NCBI GenBank assembly: GCA_902791865.1
Contig: CADAXK010000017.1
Coordinates: 1-64,000, forward strand
Length of the DNA stretch: 64,000 bases
Reading direction: 5' to 3'
Source: an uncultured Bacteroidia bacterium
Lineage (GTDB): Bacteria; Bacteroidota; Bacteroidia; Bacteroidales; ML635J-15
Shown here: positions 36,083 through 45,216 of the stretch, one piece after another
Layout: every line of letters begins with the position of its first letter
Numbering within the stretch: position 1 is the stretch's first letter
Position numbers and translations under genes: made by a program
Notes under the pieces: generated by a model
The model's database searches: none
Seen by the model: only the letters and a program-made list of their open reading frames with translations
What the model was told of the DNA's origin: nothing

Positions 36083-37585
36083 TTAATTAACAAAGTGGGT
36101 GTTAATTAAAAATCGTGTTACAAATTCTTTTGCCTTGTCTTCAGTGATGTTTGACAAACCAATCTTTGTAATGTCATCGTGTTCCGAAGTACCTTTGCGG
36201 ATAATATACTTGTGTGTCTTGCCATCAATAATGGCGAGCAAGTGATAATTACCTTTGTAGGCGGCCTCAAAACGCACATTGTCAACATTATGTTCCAATA
36301 TGGTAAACGAATAAATTTTGTTGTTTTCGGCTAATCCCCAAGCGGAAAGATGCTCCGACAGACAGTGTTCTATTCGACCAATCCATTCTTCCTTGACACC
36401 GTTTCTTTGTGCCAGCATCCTAAATGACGAAACAGCGTATGCCACTTTCTTGATTATTGATTTAGGTGCACGTATGCCCGAATCGCGAGCAAAGGAGATG
36501 ACATCGTCGTAAGTGATATTACTGATTTTGCCACCAATTAACAGGCAGTGTTCCCTATTGGGCAGATAACCGCCATTGTCGAAAATGTAAGTCATATCGT
36601 ATGCTGGAGAGAGTCGCCAAACGCCATTACGATTCATAATGAATGTAAAGTTTTTGTGGTGGTCGTCGGTGTTGTTGGCAAGTATGTTGAACACTAGCCT
36701 GCGGAAAACCTCCTCGCAATCCACTTCGGGAAGATGCAATTTCCTGCATACCGACAGAAGTTTTTCGTAACTATCTGCTTCTGGCTCCACCGCTGCCAAT
36801 GTCTGGAGATGCAATTTCCCCGAATTATCCCTGTCGAACCTCTTGGTAAGAAAATGCTTCGTTCCTTCCACATCAAGCAAACTCGATTCCATCATATTGA
36901 TGCCCGACAGCAAAGCCATATTGTAGTATGTTTGCTCCAACTCTGCCGACGAGCGCACTTTATTGCCAAACTTCAGAAGATAATAGTCGTAGTCGGGATC
37001 TGCATCAATTTGTCCAGAGCGAATCTCACCAGTTTTTTTGTTTATGGCAATGATTCCCTTTGGCTGACGGCCTCCTGCCGAAGTTCCTAAGGCTATCAAC
37101 GACTGCAATGTGATTGACTCATCGGGGAGTATTCTTGCATTTTCGCGTTCAACTGCAATTTTTTCGGCAAGGTCGGACAAGGCTTTTAGGTCGATGTTAT
37201 CTGTCGTTGCATTACGCTCTATTTCAGGCACAAACTCAAAAGCACCCATTCCTCGTTTGCCAATAAAAGCCAGTTTTTCCAGCGAAGTAACGCTATTTTG
37301 TGAGATATGGTTCTCCTTTCGCCATTGTTCAAAGAGAAGATTGCCCCAAGCATCAGGCAATGAATCGGCAATAAACGATGGCAACTTCTGGTATATTCGT
37401 TCCGTTTCGCCAAAAATCGCACGGGTGCTTAATGGACTATGTATGGATGCAGTCAATGGCGCAACATCCAAATTTCCACGAAGGAACTCTGGATTGTATG
37501 TAAAATATGACAAATGTCGGCTCTCGTGCCAAGCCAAGCGTCCGATTTCTTTGTCCCAAAGGAATATTTTAAGCACTTCTTTCAT
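36083..37585 (-). CDS. hipA: HipA-type serine/threonine kinase toxin
   Basis: HipA kinases phosphorylate aminoacyl-tRNA synthetases such as GltX and induce dormancy. This 500-residue protein has the N-terminal subdomain (FLWDKEIGRLAWH) and the substrate/activation segment TSAGGRQPKGII. The catalytic loop is FNILANNTDDHHKNFTFI, with the general-base Asp, and the metal-binding segment LSPAYDMTYIFD follows. It is about 60 residues longer than E. coli HipA. ATG 37585 overlaps the hipB stop by 4 bases, giving the standard antitoxin-toxin order. Confidence 0.88.
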   Translation of the reverse strand: MKEVLKIFLWDKEIGRLAWHESRHLSYFTYNPEFLRGNLDVAPLTASIHSPLSTRAIFGETERIYQKLPSFIADSLPDAWGNLLFEQWRKENHISQNSVTSLEKLAFIGKRGMGAFEFVPEIERNATTDNIDLKALSDLAEKIAVERENARILPDESITLQSLIALGTSAGGRQPKGIIAINKKTGEIRSGQIDADPDYDYYLLKFGNKVRSSAELEQTYYNMALLSGINMMESSLLDVEGTKHFLTKRFDRDNSGKLHLQTLAAVEPEADSYEKLLSVCRKLHLPEVDCEEVFRRLVFNILANNTDDHHKNFTFIMNRNGVWRLSPAYDMTYIFDNGGYLPNREHCLLIGGKISNITYDDVISFARDSGIRAPKSIIKKVAYAVSSFRMLAQRNGVKEEWIGRIEHCLSEHLSAWGLAENNKIYSFTILEHNVDNVRFEAAYKGNYHLLAIIDGKTHKYIIRKGTSEHDDITKIGLSNITEDKAKEFVTRFLINTHFVN

Positions 37586-37893
37586 AATTTGCAATGTCGT
37601 ACTCGTTGCGTTTTTTTATTGTTTTCTTTATACAGATAAGGTGATTCGGGTTGTTCTGGCATCAGCGCATCAAGGTCGTTGATGCATCCGACAGCCTTCA
37701 TAAGCAAAAGAAAAGTGGCGAGCGAAATATTATTGACCGTACCGTTTTCGAAACGATGAATCGTCAGGATGGACAATCCGGTCGTTTCCGCCACTTCTTT
37801 CTGTGTCAGATTGGCTCTCAGGCGATAATCCTTAAATCTGGATCCCAATAACTTTACCAATTCCGGTGCCGAATACTCAAAATAATCCGTCAT
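37582..37893 (-). CDS. hipB: HipB-type XRE antitoxin
   Basis: The 103-residue protein has a helix-turn-helix of the XRE family: LRANLTQKEVAETTGLSILTIHRFENG (about 25-51). The C-terminus is charged and basic. HipB binds HipA and represses the operon. It is upstream of hipA with a 4-base overlap. No strong promoter match is seen in the AT-rich 189 bases between this gene and the lipoprotein gene to its right. Confidence 0.85.
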   Translation of the reverse strand: MTDYFEYSAPELVKLLGSRFKDYRLRANLTQKEVAETTGLSILTIHRFENGTVNNISLATFLLLMKAVGCINDLDALMPEQPESPYLYKENNKKTQRVRHCKL

Positions 37894-38082
37894 ATAACTT
37901 TAATTATATTATAATTTAAATCCTTAAAACAGCATTAACATTACATATATGTAAATTTATTTTGCAAACATACAAAAAGATTTTTAATGCGCAAGCAAAA
38001 AACAAAAAAAAGATTATTCAAATAAAAACTAAATAGATGTTAATTACAGGAATGAGCGTAACAAATTATGGAACATCTTCAC

Positions 38083-38544
38083 TTATTGCCTTTTCTTGCA
38101 ATAAAAACGGGATTTTGTTCCTGCTCCCACAGAACGGAACCCAACATAATAATAAAGGCTGTCTCCTACAAAAGAGCCACCTCCCTCACCTGTAGAACGA
38201 AGGGTGCCATCCATACTTACATAATACATAGCATCTTGATATTGAACGCTACCAACTTCTATTATTTTCAGAACAGAATCGTTTTCCGTCAATGATACTT
38301 CCAAAGTTGCGTTGTAAGGTCCAGATACTCCACCCGTATCAGGTGTCCACCAAATGTCTTCTTTCGTACCATCGTAAAAACCAACCCATGCGTCCCTATA
38401 ATCACGAATGTATATGCATGACCCATCATCTTTTTTTGCCGACTCATCGTAGTTCTTGGCTTTCGGGTCAGTGCAACCACGCTTTGTGCATCCTACAAAC
38501 GAAATGCAAAGCATCATTATAACAACCAAAGCATTTGTTTTCAT
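38083..38544 (-). CDS. small lipoprotein with CTDPxAxNY motif
   Basis: The 153-residue protein has a lipoprotein signal peptide (ending ISFVGC). Just after the acylated Cys comes GCTDPKAKNYDESAKKDDGSCIY, a motif seen in many secreted and surface Bacteroidetes proteins, with two Cys that may pair. The rest (about 50-150) is beta-rich with no clear family. I chose ATG 38544, which starts the signal peptide, rather than a form 36 bases longer. It is downstream of the nucleotidyltransferase gene and unlikely to be related to it. Confidence 0.7.
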   Translation of the reverse strand: MKTNALVVIMMLCISFVGCTKRGCTDPKAKNYDESAKKDDGSCIYIRDYRDAWVGFYDGTKEDIWWTPDTGGVSGPYNATLEVSLTENDSVLKIIEVGSVQYQDAMYYVSMDGTLRSTGEGGGSFVGDSLYYYVGFRSVGAGTKSRFYCKKRQ

Positions 38545-38586
38545 AGTTTTACATTTCAATGATACGCCTATTCTCTTCACTTAAAT

Positions 38587-38901
38587 TCATATCAGCACAC
38601 GTTTATCTAATAACACATTATGATAAAACAGAGTATAATCGAATCCTTCCCATTCTCTTTTGGAATAAACTTGTGGATTGATTTCTTCTCCGATGTCCCA
38701 CCCAAGTTCTCGAAGAGGTTTCTGAACTAAATAGTCATCAAGTGTCAACTCATCCTTGTCTAGTAATATTAGCAAATCGTAGTCGCTGTCAGGACGAACA
38801 TCTCCTCGTGCGCGAGAACCATAAAGCCACAAAGAAGCACCCTTAGGCAGCGTACACCCAGCTGTTTCCATAATGCGTTCTATGACTTTTTCCTGTTTCA
38901 T
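38587..38901 (-). CDS. MNT-type nucleotidyltransferase domain protein
   Basis: The 104-residue protein is a minimal DNA polymerase beta-like nucleotidyltransferase. The motif GSRARGDVRPDSDYDLLILL (residues 28-47) holds the GS and the metal-binding D40-x-D42. Such proteins usually pair with a HEPN toxin and act as antitoxins by adding nucleotides to the partner, but no HEPN gene is adjacent: the lipoprotein is on one side and lnt on the other. It may be an orphan antitoxin or have another role. Confidence 0.8.
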   Translation of the reverse strand: MKQEKVIERIMETAGCTLPKGASLWLYGSRARGDVRPDSDYDLLILLDKDELTLDDYLVQKPLRELGWDIGEEINPQVYSKREWEGFDYTLFYHNVLLDKRVLI

Positions 38902-38978
38902 CTTTTTATTAGATTTTTACAATGCAATTATACACATTATTTCCAACTTGGCAAAATATTCTTATTTGGCCCATACGG

Positions 38979-40628
38979 TTACTGAATATCTTCGTTTTTT
39001 CCCATCCTTCTTCTTATCCCCGACACAATCTGCATAAGAATAAGTATCGCCGACACCACACCACACATACGCGCAATGTAGTCGCCGTACTTGGAGTAGA
39101 AAGTTACCTTGTCATTGGCGTTTATAGTTGCTGCAATGCCACCACGCTCCCACCAGCCAAGAGATTCAACGACATCGCCACGCTGGTTGATAATGCAACT
39201 TATACCCGTGTTGGCACTTCGTGCTATGCTGCGGCGAGTCTCAACGGCACGCAGACGCGAGAAACTGCAATGCTGGCGATAGCCGGGAGTGTCGCGCCAC
39301 CAGCCATCGTTGGTGATGACAAAAATCATCTGTGCACCATCCTCAACAAAACCACCGCAATGTTCGCCAAATGCCGATTCGTAGCACACCGGTACACCGA
39401 CCTTTACACCGCTTACATCGTTTGTAAACGTTGTTGGATGTTCCTGACATCCATGGCTGCCGCTCATTCCACCAAGGTCGGTCATAAGGTCGCTAAGAAA
39501 GCCGAAAACCTTGATGTAGGGAAGAATCTCTGCCCCAGGAACCAGCTTGCTTTTGCGATAAATCTGCACATACTGTCCAGAATCGACCTGCATCGACACA
39601 TTATATATGTCGTAATGGTCGTTTTCGCCGATTTCGCGGGCAGTTTCGGTAATGTAAGTGCCGTCGTAGGCCTTGTCGCCATGTTTGTGGTAGTATACCT
39701 TGAATGTAGTCGCACCTATAACAAACTTACTTTTAGGATAGTCGTGCATAAACTTGCGCACTGCCAAAAGCGACGAATTTCCCTGCATGAAATCTTCCTG
39801 AATAGTACCGTTCAGAGCCGTTTCGGGAGCGACAAAATAATCGGTCTCTGCATTTCCGTAAGTAGTTGCAATATCGAGTATATTTTCAATCTGCGAACCG
39901 AAAGTGTTCTCATCAAACTTTTCGCCCCACGGGTCGATATTAGGCTGAATTACAACAACATTCTGTGGATTTTCCTTTTCTGTGTATGTATAATAGCGGA
40001 TGACGGATGAAATTATCGGAACAAAAATCAGCAAGGTCGTCGAAAGGGCAAGCGGCAATTTCATTCTTTCCTTTTTCAACTTGACAGTCAGCATCTTGTA
40101 CAACAAGGCATTGATTATCAGAATCCAAGCCGAACCACCAAGGTGTCCAGTGAATTCGTACCACTGTACAAACATCACATCGTTGGCAAACGAATTACCA
40201 AGCACCAGCCATGGCCAAGCAATCTCGCTGTTCATAAATAGGTACTCGAACGCTACGTAGCAACTGACGAATGCAATAAGTCCGACCTTCTCGCCACCAC
40301 GCTTCCACAGAGCATACACAATCCTCATTGTCAACGCCATGAGCAGAGATGATGCAAGCACTGCCATAAATACCCCAGCCGGACTTGCAAAGTAAACCCA
40401 CCAAGTTGTTATTAGGTTCCAAAGGATAAATGTCAGATACGAATAGCCGAAAAACTTTGCTCCACCACGCTTGCCGTTCTCGGCGATAATGTCCCTCATC
40501 AGCAGAAGCATAGGCACAAAGCCCACAAGCACAAGCCACGGCAAATGCAGATTGAACCAACCTGCACTCAGCAGCAAAGCCGACAAAACGCACAATCCGA
40601 ACCTTAATGCAACATTTATCCTTTTCAT
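38979..40628 (-). CDS. lnt: apolipoprotein N-acyltransferase
   Basis: Lnt adds the third acyl chain to the N-terminal Cys of lipoproteins in the inner membrane. The 549-residue protein has about seven membrane helices in its N-terminal 220 residues and then a nitrilase-like periplasmic domain. Its catalytic triad is visible as Glu in FVAPETALNG, Lys in RKSKLVPGAE and Cys in VPVCYESAFGE. ATG 40628 overlaps the waaA stop by 4 bases, so the two are coupled. This start gives the proper first membrane segment. Confidence 0.93.
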   Translation of the reverse strand: MKRINVALRFGLCVLSALLLSAGWFNLHLPWLVLVGFVPMLLLMRDIIAENGKRGGAKFFGYSYLTFILWNLITTWWVYFASPAGVFMAVLASSLLMALTMRIVYALWKRGGEKVGLIAFVSCYVAFEYLFMNSEIAWPWLVLGNSFANDVMFVQWYEFTGHLGGSAWILIINALLYKMLTVKLKKERMKLPLALSTTLLIFVPIISSVIRYYTYTEKENPQNVVVIQPNIDPWGEKFDENTFGSQIENILDIATTYGNAETDYFVAPETALNGTIQEDFMQGNSSLLAVRKFMHDYPKSKFVIGATTFKVYYHKHGDKAYDGTYITETAREIGENDHYDIYNVSMQVDSGQYVQIYRKSKLVPGAEILPYIKVFGFLSDLMTDLGGMSGSHGCQEHPTTFTNDVSGVKVGVPVCYESAFGEHCGGFVEDGAQMIFVITNDGWWRDTPGYRQHCSFSRLRAVETRRSIARSANTGISCIINQRGDVVESLGWWERGGIAATINANDKVTFYSKYGDYIARMCGVVSAILILMQIVSGIRRRMGKNEDIQ

Positions 40629-41851
40629 TGCAATTCCTTTATCTTGTTGTAAATGAAATCGGAAACTCCAACCGATTTTTCCACGTATGTATTTGCCTGC
40701 GAGCACGATTCGGCATATTTACCCTCATCGGAAAGAAGTTTTTCCACAACATTTTCAAATTCACCGTATGATGAAATTGAAAAACCGGCTCCGCAACTTA
40801 TCAAATCAAACGCTTCCTTGAACTTGCGATAGTTAGGTCCGAAAATCACTGGCAATCCGTAAACTACCGCTTCAAGCGTATTGTGTATTCCAACGCCAAA
40901 TCCACCACCAACATACGAAAGCCGTCCGTAGCGGTACATCTTCGACAACATTCCCATCGAATCGACAATTATGTACGAAAGTTCCGATGCCTTTGCTCCG
41001 TTGCATTTTGACAGGCGTACACAAGGTTTCGCCAGCATCTTTTCTATCGCACAAAGATGTTCCTCGTGTATTTCGTGCGGAACTAAAACCGCCTTCAGTC
41101 CATCGTGCGAGTTGACATACTGCGAAATAATTTTCTCATCTGGAGGCCAAGTGCTTCCGCAAACAATGACATAGCCCGACTGCGAAAATTCGCGGAGGAA
41201 TTCGTTTTCGTATTCTTCGTGTGAAATCTGATAAACACGATCGATACGCGTATCGCCACACACCGAAATGTTCTTCACGCCAGCACTTTCGAGGAGATTT
41301 TTGGAATTTTCGTCCTGCACAAACATCCAGGCAAAATCGGTAAGAACCTTGCGGTAGAACTTTCCCCACGGGCGGAAAAAAATCTGTCCGCTACGGAAAA
41401 TTCCAGAAATCAGATAGGTATTTATTTTCCGTTTCGCCAATTCGCGAATAAAGCAGTACCAGAACTCATATTTCACGAAGACGACAAACTCGGGATTTAT
41501 TATTTCGACGAATTTCTGTGCATTGCGTTTGCTGTCGAAAGGCAGATAACAAACTATATCAGCCTTGTCGTAGTTTTTGCGCACCTCGTAGCCACTCGGG
41601 CTGAAAAAAGTTAACACGATTTTCTTTCCTTCGGACTTATAGCGTTCTATCAACGGACGACCTTGCTCAAACTCGCCAAGCGAAGCCGCGTGAAACCACA
41701 CATATTTCTGTCCCGGTTCAACTTTTGCTCGTAAATTTTTCTCCCAGTCCTTTCGTCCCGACACCATAAGCTTGGCCTTGCGATTGAACGAGGCTGCCAG
41801 CCTAACAGCAAGGAAATAAGCACGAACACAAAGGAAATAGAAGAATTTCAT
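40625..41851 (-). CDS. waaA: Kdo transferase (3-deoxy-D-manno-octulosonic acid transferase)
   Basis: WaaA moves Kdo from CMP-Kdo to lipid A precursor at the inner membrane. The 408-residue GT-B enzyme has an N-terminal membrane-anchor helix and the conserved WFHAASLGEFEQGRPLIERY (about 51-70) with its catalytic Glu. The C-terminal domain has SYVGGGFGVGIHNTLEAVVYGLPVIFGP, the donor-binding signature. It forms an operon with lnt, both acting on the cell envelope, and follows the small outer-membrane-type gene at 41854 by 2 bases. Confidence 0.93.
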   Translation of the reverse strand: MKFFYFLCVRAYFLAVRLAASFNRKAKLMVSGRKDWEKNLRAKVEPGQKYVWFHAASLGEFEQGRPLIERYKSEGKKIVLTFFSPSGYEVRKNYDKADIVCYLPFDSKRNAQKFVEIINPEFVVFVKYEFWYCFIRELAKRKINTYLISGIFRSGQIFFRPWGKFYRKVLTDFAWMFVQDENSKNLLESAGVKNISVCGDTRIDRVYQISHEEYENEFLREFSQSGYVIVCGSTWPPDEKIISQYVNSHDGLKAVLVPHEIHEEHLCAIEKMLAKPCVRLSKCNGAKASELSYIIVDSMGMLSKMYRYGRLSYVGGGFGVGIHNTLEAVVYGLPVIFGPNYRKFKEAFDLISCGAGFSISSYGEFENVVEKLLSDEGKYAESCSQANTYVEKSVGVSDFIYNKIKELQ

Positions 41852-41853
41852 CG

Positions 41854-42612
41854 TTAATAATAATAGTATTCTTCAGGAGCGTGAATATATATAGGCAAAA
41901 TCCAACCTATACGTATTCCAATCATAGAATCGTGATACTGGGTATTGTCCTTGCCTCGCAGGTTGAAGTCGTAGTTGCGACGTGATTTTGTCCACGCGAA
42001 AGTATATTCCACACCTCCGTAGAAATTCACTAACTTTTTGTTGCTCAAGAACTGATAACCGATGAATCCGCGTGCTGCTATTCCGTTTCGAAGTCCATCG
42101 TAGCCCTTTTTGTAGTCACCAAGTACTGGCGGAGTGTTGTTGTTACGGTTTTCGATGCGGATATGGTGCTCGAGCATTCCGACTCCCACGTTTAGCACAA
42201 TGCCCGAATTAGGATTTGGCTTGTTAAAGGCAATAACATACCCTGTCTTAATTCCTACATAAAATCCAGACTGTGTCATAAGCACAGTACCATATTCTCC
42301 AGACGAATTTATTATTCTTCCCGTCTGAGTCTTAATATTGCGCAAAATCGATACGCCTTTGTCATCGTATCCGCCCCAAAGGTAGCTTCCCTCGAAGCCG
42401 AAAATCCAGTTATGCTTTGTCTTGAACGAAAGGCCGATTCCCATCGTCGAGGGATTTCGGTTGTATTTCGCCTTCATGTCGGTTAACGAAAACTGGTAGG
42501 CGTAGTTTATTTCGCACTGCCATATATTTATGCAAGTATCTTTTACCTGCGCAAACGTCGACATCGAAAACAGCACCAAGGCAAACAATATTGTCAATAC
42601 CTTTTTCATCAT
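41854..42612 (-). CDS. outer-membrane-type protein of unknown function
   Basis: The 252-residue protein has a Sec signal peptide (residues 1-21, ending TFAQ) and alternating aromatic-rich strands such as GIGLSFKTKHNWIFGFEGSYLWGG, ending in a tyrosine run (PEEYYYY). This suggests a small beta-barrel. The start may be at either of two tandem ATGs. A -7 element TAGTTTTG lies on the minus strand at 42617-42624, only 5 bases upstream of the start, so the leader would be almost absent. It is likely the first gene of the waaA-lnt operon. Confidence 0.7.
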   Translation of the reverse strand: MMKKVLTILFALVLFSMSTFAQVKDTCINIWQCEINYAYQFSLTDMKAKYNRNPSTMGIGLSFKTKHNWIFGFEGSYLWGGYDDKGVSILRNIKTQTGRIINSSGEYGTVLMTQSGFYVGIKTGYVIAFNKPNPNSGIVLNVGVGMLEHHIRIENRNNNTPPVLGDYKKGYDGLRNGIAARGFIGYQFLSNKKLVNFYGGVEYTFAWTKSRRNYDFNLRGKDNTQYHDSMIGIRIGWILPIYIHAPEEYYYY

Positions 42613-42616
42613 TTTG

Positions 42617-42624
42617 CAAAACTA
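42617..42624 (-). promoter_or_regulatory. -7 promoter element for the OMP-waaA-lnt operon
   Basis: The minus strand reads TAGTTTTG just before the ATG pair at 42612/42609. If used, translation would be nearly leaderless. Confidence 0.45.
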
Positions 42625-42658
42625 ATACTTTTTTCAGTTAGTCAATCAAAAAAATATA

Positions 42659-43345
42659 TTATTGCTGCTTCTTGAAACGTATGTAATAGCCCAATGCGAA
42701 CTGGCATACGAAGCCGAAACGTTGGTCACTTTCACGAAAAACATCGCCAGGACGTATGCCTGCATTGTCAATTACTTCGGGATTCGTTTCATCAATTGAG
42801 ATTACATCATGACGCCATGAGGTCAGCCAATGGAAGTTGAACCCGACATTCAAGTCGAATGCTATTCTATTACCAGCGTTAAATTGATATCCAATTCGAT
42901 AAGCTGATGTTATGTCGTTTATTGCGACATCCTCCACGTAACTATACGTTGCCGCGAAACTGCCAGCATGATACGAATCAATATTTATTCCCTTATATGC
43001 AATCTGCACTTCACCGTACCATCCGAAAGGAGCCTTCTGGTCGTATTCCGTCAGATGCTTGTTCACCTTGCCCCAGTATCCACGCGCTCCAACAGAAATC
43101 TCACCACCTTTGCAACCAGAAAAAAGACTCCACTCATTACCATTATTATACATACAGGCAAATTTGTAAGTAAGTTCGGCGGTGGCGCTGAAATTCCTAT
43201 GGAAAGGCTTTTCGAAACCAATATTCGGATTGAGCACAAGCGCTTTCAACGGTCGTATTTTCACCACAGAGTTCTGGAAAAACTGTGCCGATGCCGACAA
43301 CGACAAAAGCAAAACAAATGAAAATATTGCGAAATACCTCTTCAT
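42659..43345 (-). CDS. outer-membrane-type protein of unknown function
   Basis: The 228-residue protein has a signal peptide (residues 1-20, ending ASA) and beta-barrel-like alternating segments: NIGFEKPFHRNFSATAELTYKF, SVGARGYWGKV and the C-terminal FVCQFALGYYIRFKK. It resembles small DUF3575-like barrels in outline, but I cannot assign a family. It is on the same strand as the OMP-waaA-lnt group with a 46-base gap and has its own promoter element (TATCTTTG, minus strand, 43352-43359). Confidence 0.65.
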   Translation of the reverse strand: MKRYFAIFSFVLLLSLSASAQFFQNSVVKIRPLKALVLNPNIGFEKPFHRNFSATAELTYKFACMYNNGNEWSLFSGCKGGEISVGARGYWGKVNKHLTEYDQKAPFGWYGEVQIAYKGINIDSYHAGSFAATYSYVEDVAINDITSAYRIGYQFNAGNRIAFDLNVGFNFHWLTSWRHDVISIDETNPEVIDNAGIRPGDVFRESDQRFGFVCQFALGYYIRFKKQQ

Positions 43346-43351
43346 ATTTCG

Positions 43352-43359
43352 CAAAGATA
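43352..43359 (-). promoter_or_regulatory. -7 promoter element for the small OMP gene
   Basis: The minus strand reads TATCTTTG 6 bases before ATG 43345, consistent with the start choice and a very short leader. Confidence 0.5.
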
Positions 43360-43391
43360 ATTGTTTTTTTCTAACGTGCAAACTTTTATTT

Positions 43392-44696
43392 CTACTTATC
43401 CCTGAATACCAACACTATAGGCACACCTGTCAGGTTGAAGTTCTCACGGAGCTTGTTTTCCAGATAACGCTTGTATGGCTCCTTGATGTACTGCGGTAGG
43501 TTTGCGAAGAAGGCAAAAACCGGTGTCGGCGTTGGCAATTGGGTTACATACTTTATCTTGATGTACTTTCCCTTGGTTGCTGGCGGAGGAAAACTCTCAA
43601 TAGCATCGAGCATAACCTCATTGAGCTTGCCTGTCGGGATGCGTTGTATGCGGTTTTCGTAAACCTGCATTGCGGTGCTAAGCACATCGCTGATACGCTG
43701 TTTGGTGAGCGCCGAGATGAAAAGAATTGGAATATCGTTGAACGGAGCAATCCTTTCTTGGATGAACTCGCGGTACTGCTTGAGCGTATTGCTGTCCTTT
43801 TCGATTAAGTCCCACTTGTTGACAAGGATGACGATGCCCTTCTTGTTCTTGCGGATAAGATTGAGGATGTTCTGGTCCTGCGACTCCCAGCCCTGCTCGG
43901 CATCAATCATCAGCAGGCAGACATCTGAATTTTCGATGGCACGGATTGAGCGCATCACCGAGTAAAATTCCAAATCTTCGGAAACCTTGCTCTTGCGGCG
44001 CACACCAGCCGTATCGACAAGCATAAAGTCGTAGCCGTACTTGTTGTAGCGTGTGTTTATGGAGTCGCGAGTTGTACCTGCGACATTGGTGACGATGTTT
44101 CGCTCCTCGCCTATGAGCACATTGGTAAGCGACGACTTGCCGACATTGGGCCGACCGACAATAGTTATGCGCGGAAGGTCAAGCTCCTCGTCGTTTGGCT
44201 TGTCGGGCAAGGCCTTCACAACGGCATCAAGCAATTCGCCAGTACCTGTGCCAGTTATTGCCGAAATGCAATACAATTCGCCAAGTCCAAGATTGTAGAA
44301 CTCGTAGCTGTTGACAATCTTCTTGTTGGAATCGACCTTGTTGACCACAAGGAAAACAGGTTTCTTCGACGAACGAAGAATGTCGGCAACGGCGACATCG
44401 AGGTCGGTAAGGCCCATATCGACATCGACCATAAACATTACGGCGTCGGCCTCCTCGATGGCGATCAGCACCTGCTTGGAGATTTCGCGCTCGAACACAT
44501 CGGTAGAATTTTCAACATATCCGCCAGTATCGACAACGGAGAATGTCTTTCCGTTCCAGAAGCAATGTCCGTAAAGGCGGTCGCGTGTTACACCGCTTTC
44601 ATCGTTCACTATCGCCTCGCGGCGTTCTATCAATCTGTTGAAGAATGTCGATTTTCCAACATTCGGTCTTCCTACTATTGCTACAATGTTTCCCAT
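43392..44696 (-). CDS. der: ribosome assembly GTPase Der (EngA)
   Basis: Der assists 50S subunit maturation and is unique in having two tandem GTPase domains. Both P-loops are visible: GRPNVGKST (about 9-17) and GRPNVGKSS (about 183-191), with DTGG and DTAG switch II motifs and NKVD/NKWD G4 motifs. A C-terminal KH-like domain ends VFRDK. The 434-residue length is normal. Confidence 0.96.
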   Translation of the reverse strand: MGNIVAIVGRPNVGKSTFFNRLIERREAIVNDESGVTRDRLYGHCFWNGKTFSVVDTGGYVENSTDVFEREISKQVLIAIEEADAVMFMVDVDMGLTDLDVAVADILRSSKKPVFLVVNKVDSNKKIVNSYEFYNLGLGELYCISAITGTGTGELLDAVVKALPDKPNDEELDLPRITIVGRPNVGKSSLTNVLIGEERNIVTNVAGTTRDSINTRYNKYGYDFMLVDTAGVRRKSKVSEDLEFYSVMRSIRAIENSDVCLLMIDAEQGWESQDQNILNLIRKNKKGIVILVNKWDLIEKDSNTLKQYREFIQERIAPFNDIPILFISALTKQRISDVLSTAMQVYENRIQRIPTGKLNEVMLDAIESFPPPATKGKYIKIKYVTQLPTPTPVFAFFANLPQYIKEPYKRYLENKLRENFNLTGVPIVLVFRDK

Positions 44697-44701
44697 AAGT
44701 T

Positions 44702-44737
44702 GATTTACGATTTACGATTTTAGATTTACGATTGATT
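44702..44737. repeat. TTTACGATT dispersed repeat (family C), copy downstream of the four-helix-bundle gene
   Basis: GATTTACGATTTACGA followed by TTTTAGATTTACGATTGATT matches the reverse complement of 22158-22191 almost exactly. It lies between der and the four-helix-bundle gene. Confidence 0.7.
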
Positions 44738-44752
44738 GGGTGATTGTTGATT

Positions 44753-45124
44753 TTAGGATTTGGGATTAATGCGATTTTTTACAGTTCTAATTGACGCGAC
44801 AATTATCGAAAGAATCTCATTTGTTTCTTTCTTCAATTCATCAAGGCTTTTGGAATCAACAAAATTTCCATCTTCTAAAATTTCCAACCAATATAATGTT
44901 TCATCAGTTTCTTCTTCTACTATCTTTAATTTGTTCAGGAAATCGGCATCGGATTTAGCACGACAAGCAGCCCTGTAATTTGTGCCGATTGATGCCGCAC
45001 ATCTTACAATTTGAGCAGAAACAGCCCTCAATGCAATATTTCCAGCAGGTATATCTCCAACCATTTTTATTACATCAAGACCTATTTTCTTTGTCCTATC
45101 CTTTATTTGTTCTTTTAAATCCAA
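44753..45124 (-). CDS. four-helix-bundle protein (23S rRNA intervening-sequence/S23 family)
   Basis: The 123-residue protein matches the S23/four-helix-bundle family: IKDRTKKIGLDVIKMVGDIPAGNIALRAVSAQIVRCAASIGTNYRAACRAKSDADFLNKLKIVEEETDETLYWLEIL is the standard pattern of helices with the RAxSSIxxNYxEA-like turn. Members occur in 23S rRNA insertions and as free genes, and relatives serve diversity-generating retroelements, but no reverse transcriptase is near. Both flanks carry family C repeats, so the gene looks like a mobile cassette. Confidence 0.85.
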   Translation of the reverse strand: MDLKEQIKDRTKKIGLDVIKMVGDIPAGNIALRAVSAQIVRCAASIGTNYRAACRAKSDADFLNKLKIVEEETDETLYWLEILEDGNFVDSKSLDELKKETNEILSIIVASIRTVKNRINPKS

Positions 45125-45127
45125 GGT

Positions 45128-45213
45128 GATTTACGATTTTTGATTTACGATTTACGATTGATTCTTAGATTTCTGGTTCCCAAAATCGTCAATCGTACCT
45201 CGTAAATCGTAAA
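45128..45213. repeat. TTTACGATT dispersed repeats (family C), paired copies upstream of the four-helix-bundle gene
   Basis: A direct copy (45128-45163, GATTTACGATTTTTGATTTACG...) and an inverted copy (45182-45213, ...AATCGTACCTCGTAAATCG) face each other and could form a long stem. With 44702-44737 they bracket the four-helix-bundle gene. Confidence 0.65.
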
Positions 45214-45216
45214 TTA

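Noticed and set aside
38587..38901. HEPN-MNT toxin-antitoxin pair
   Set aside because: Only the MNT gene is present. Neither neighbour looks like a HEPN protein.
44753..45124. diversity-generating retroelement accessory protein
   Set aside because: The fold family is related, but there is no reverse transcriptase, template repeat or variable gene in the window.
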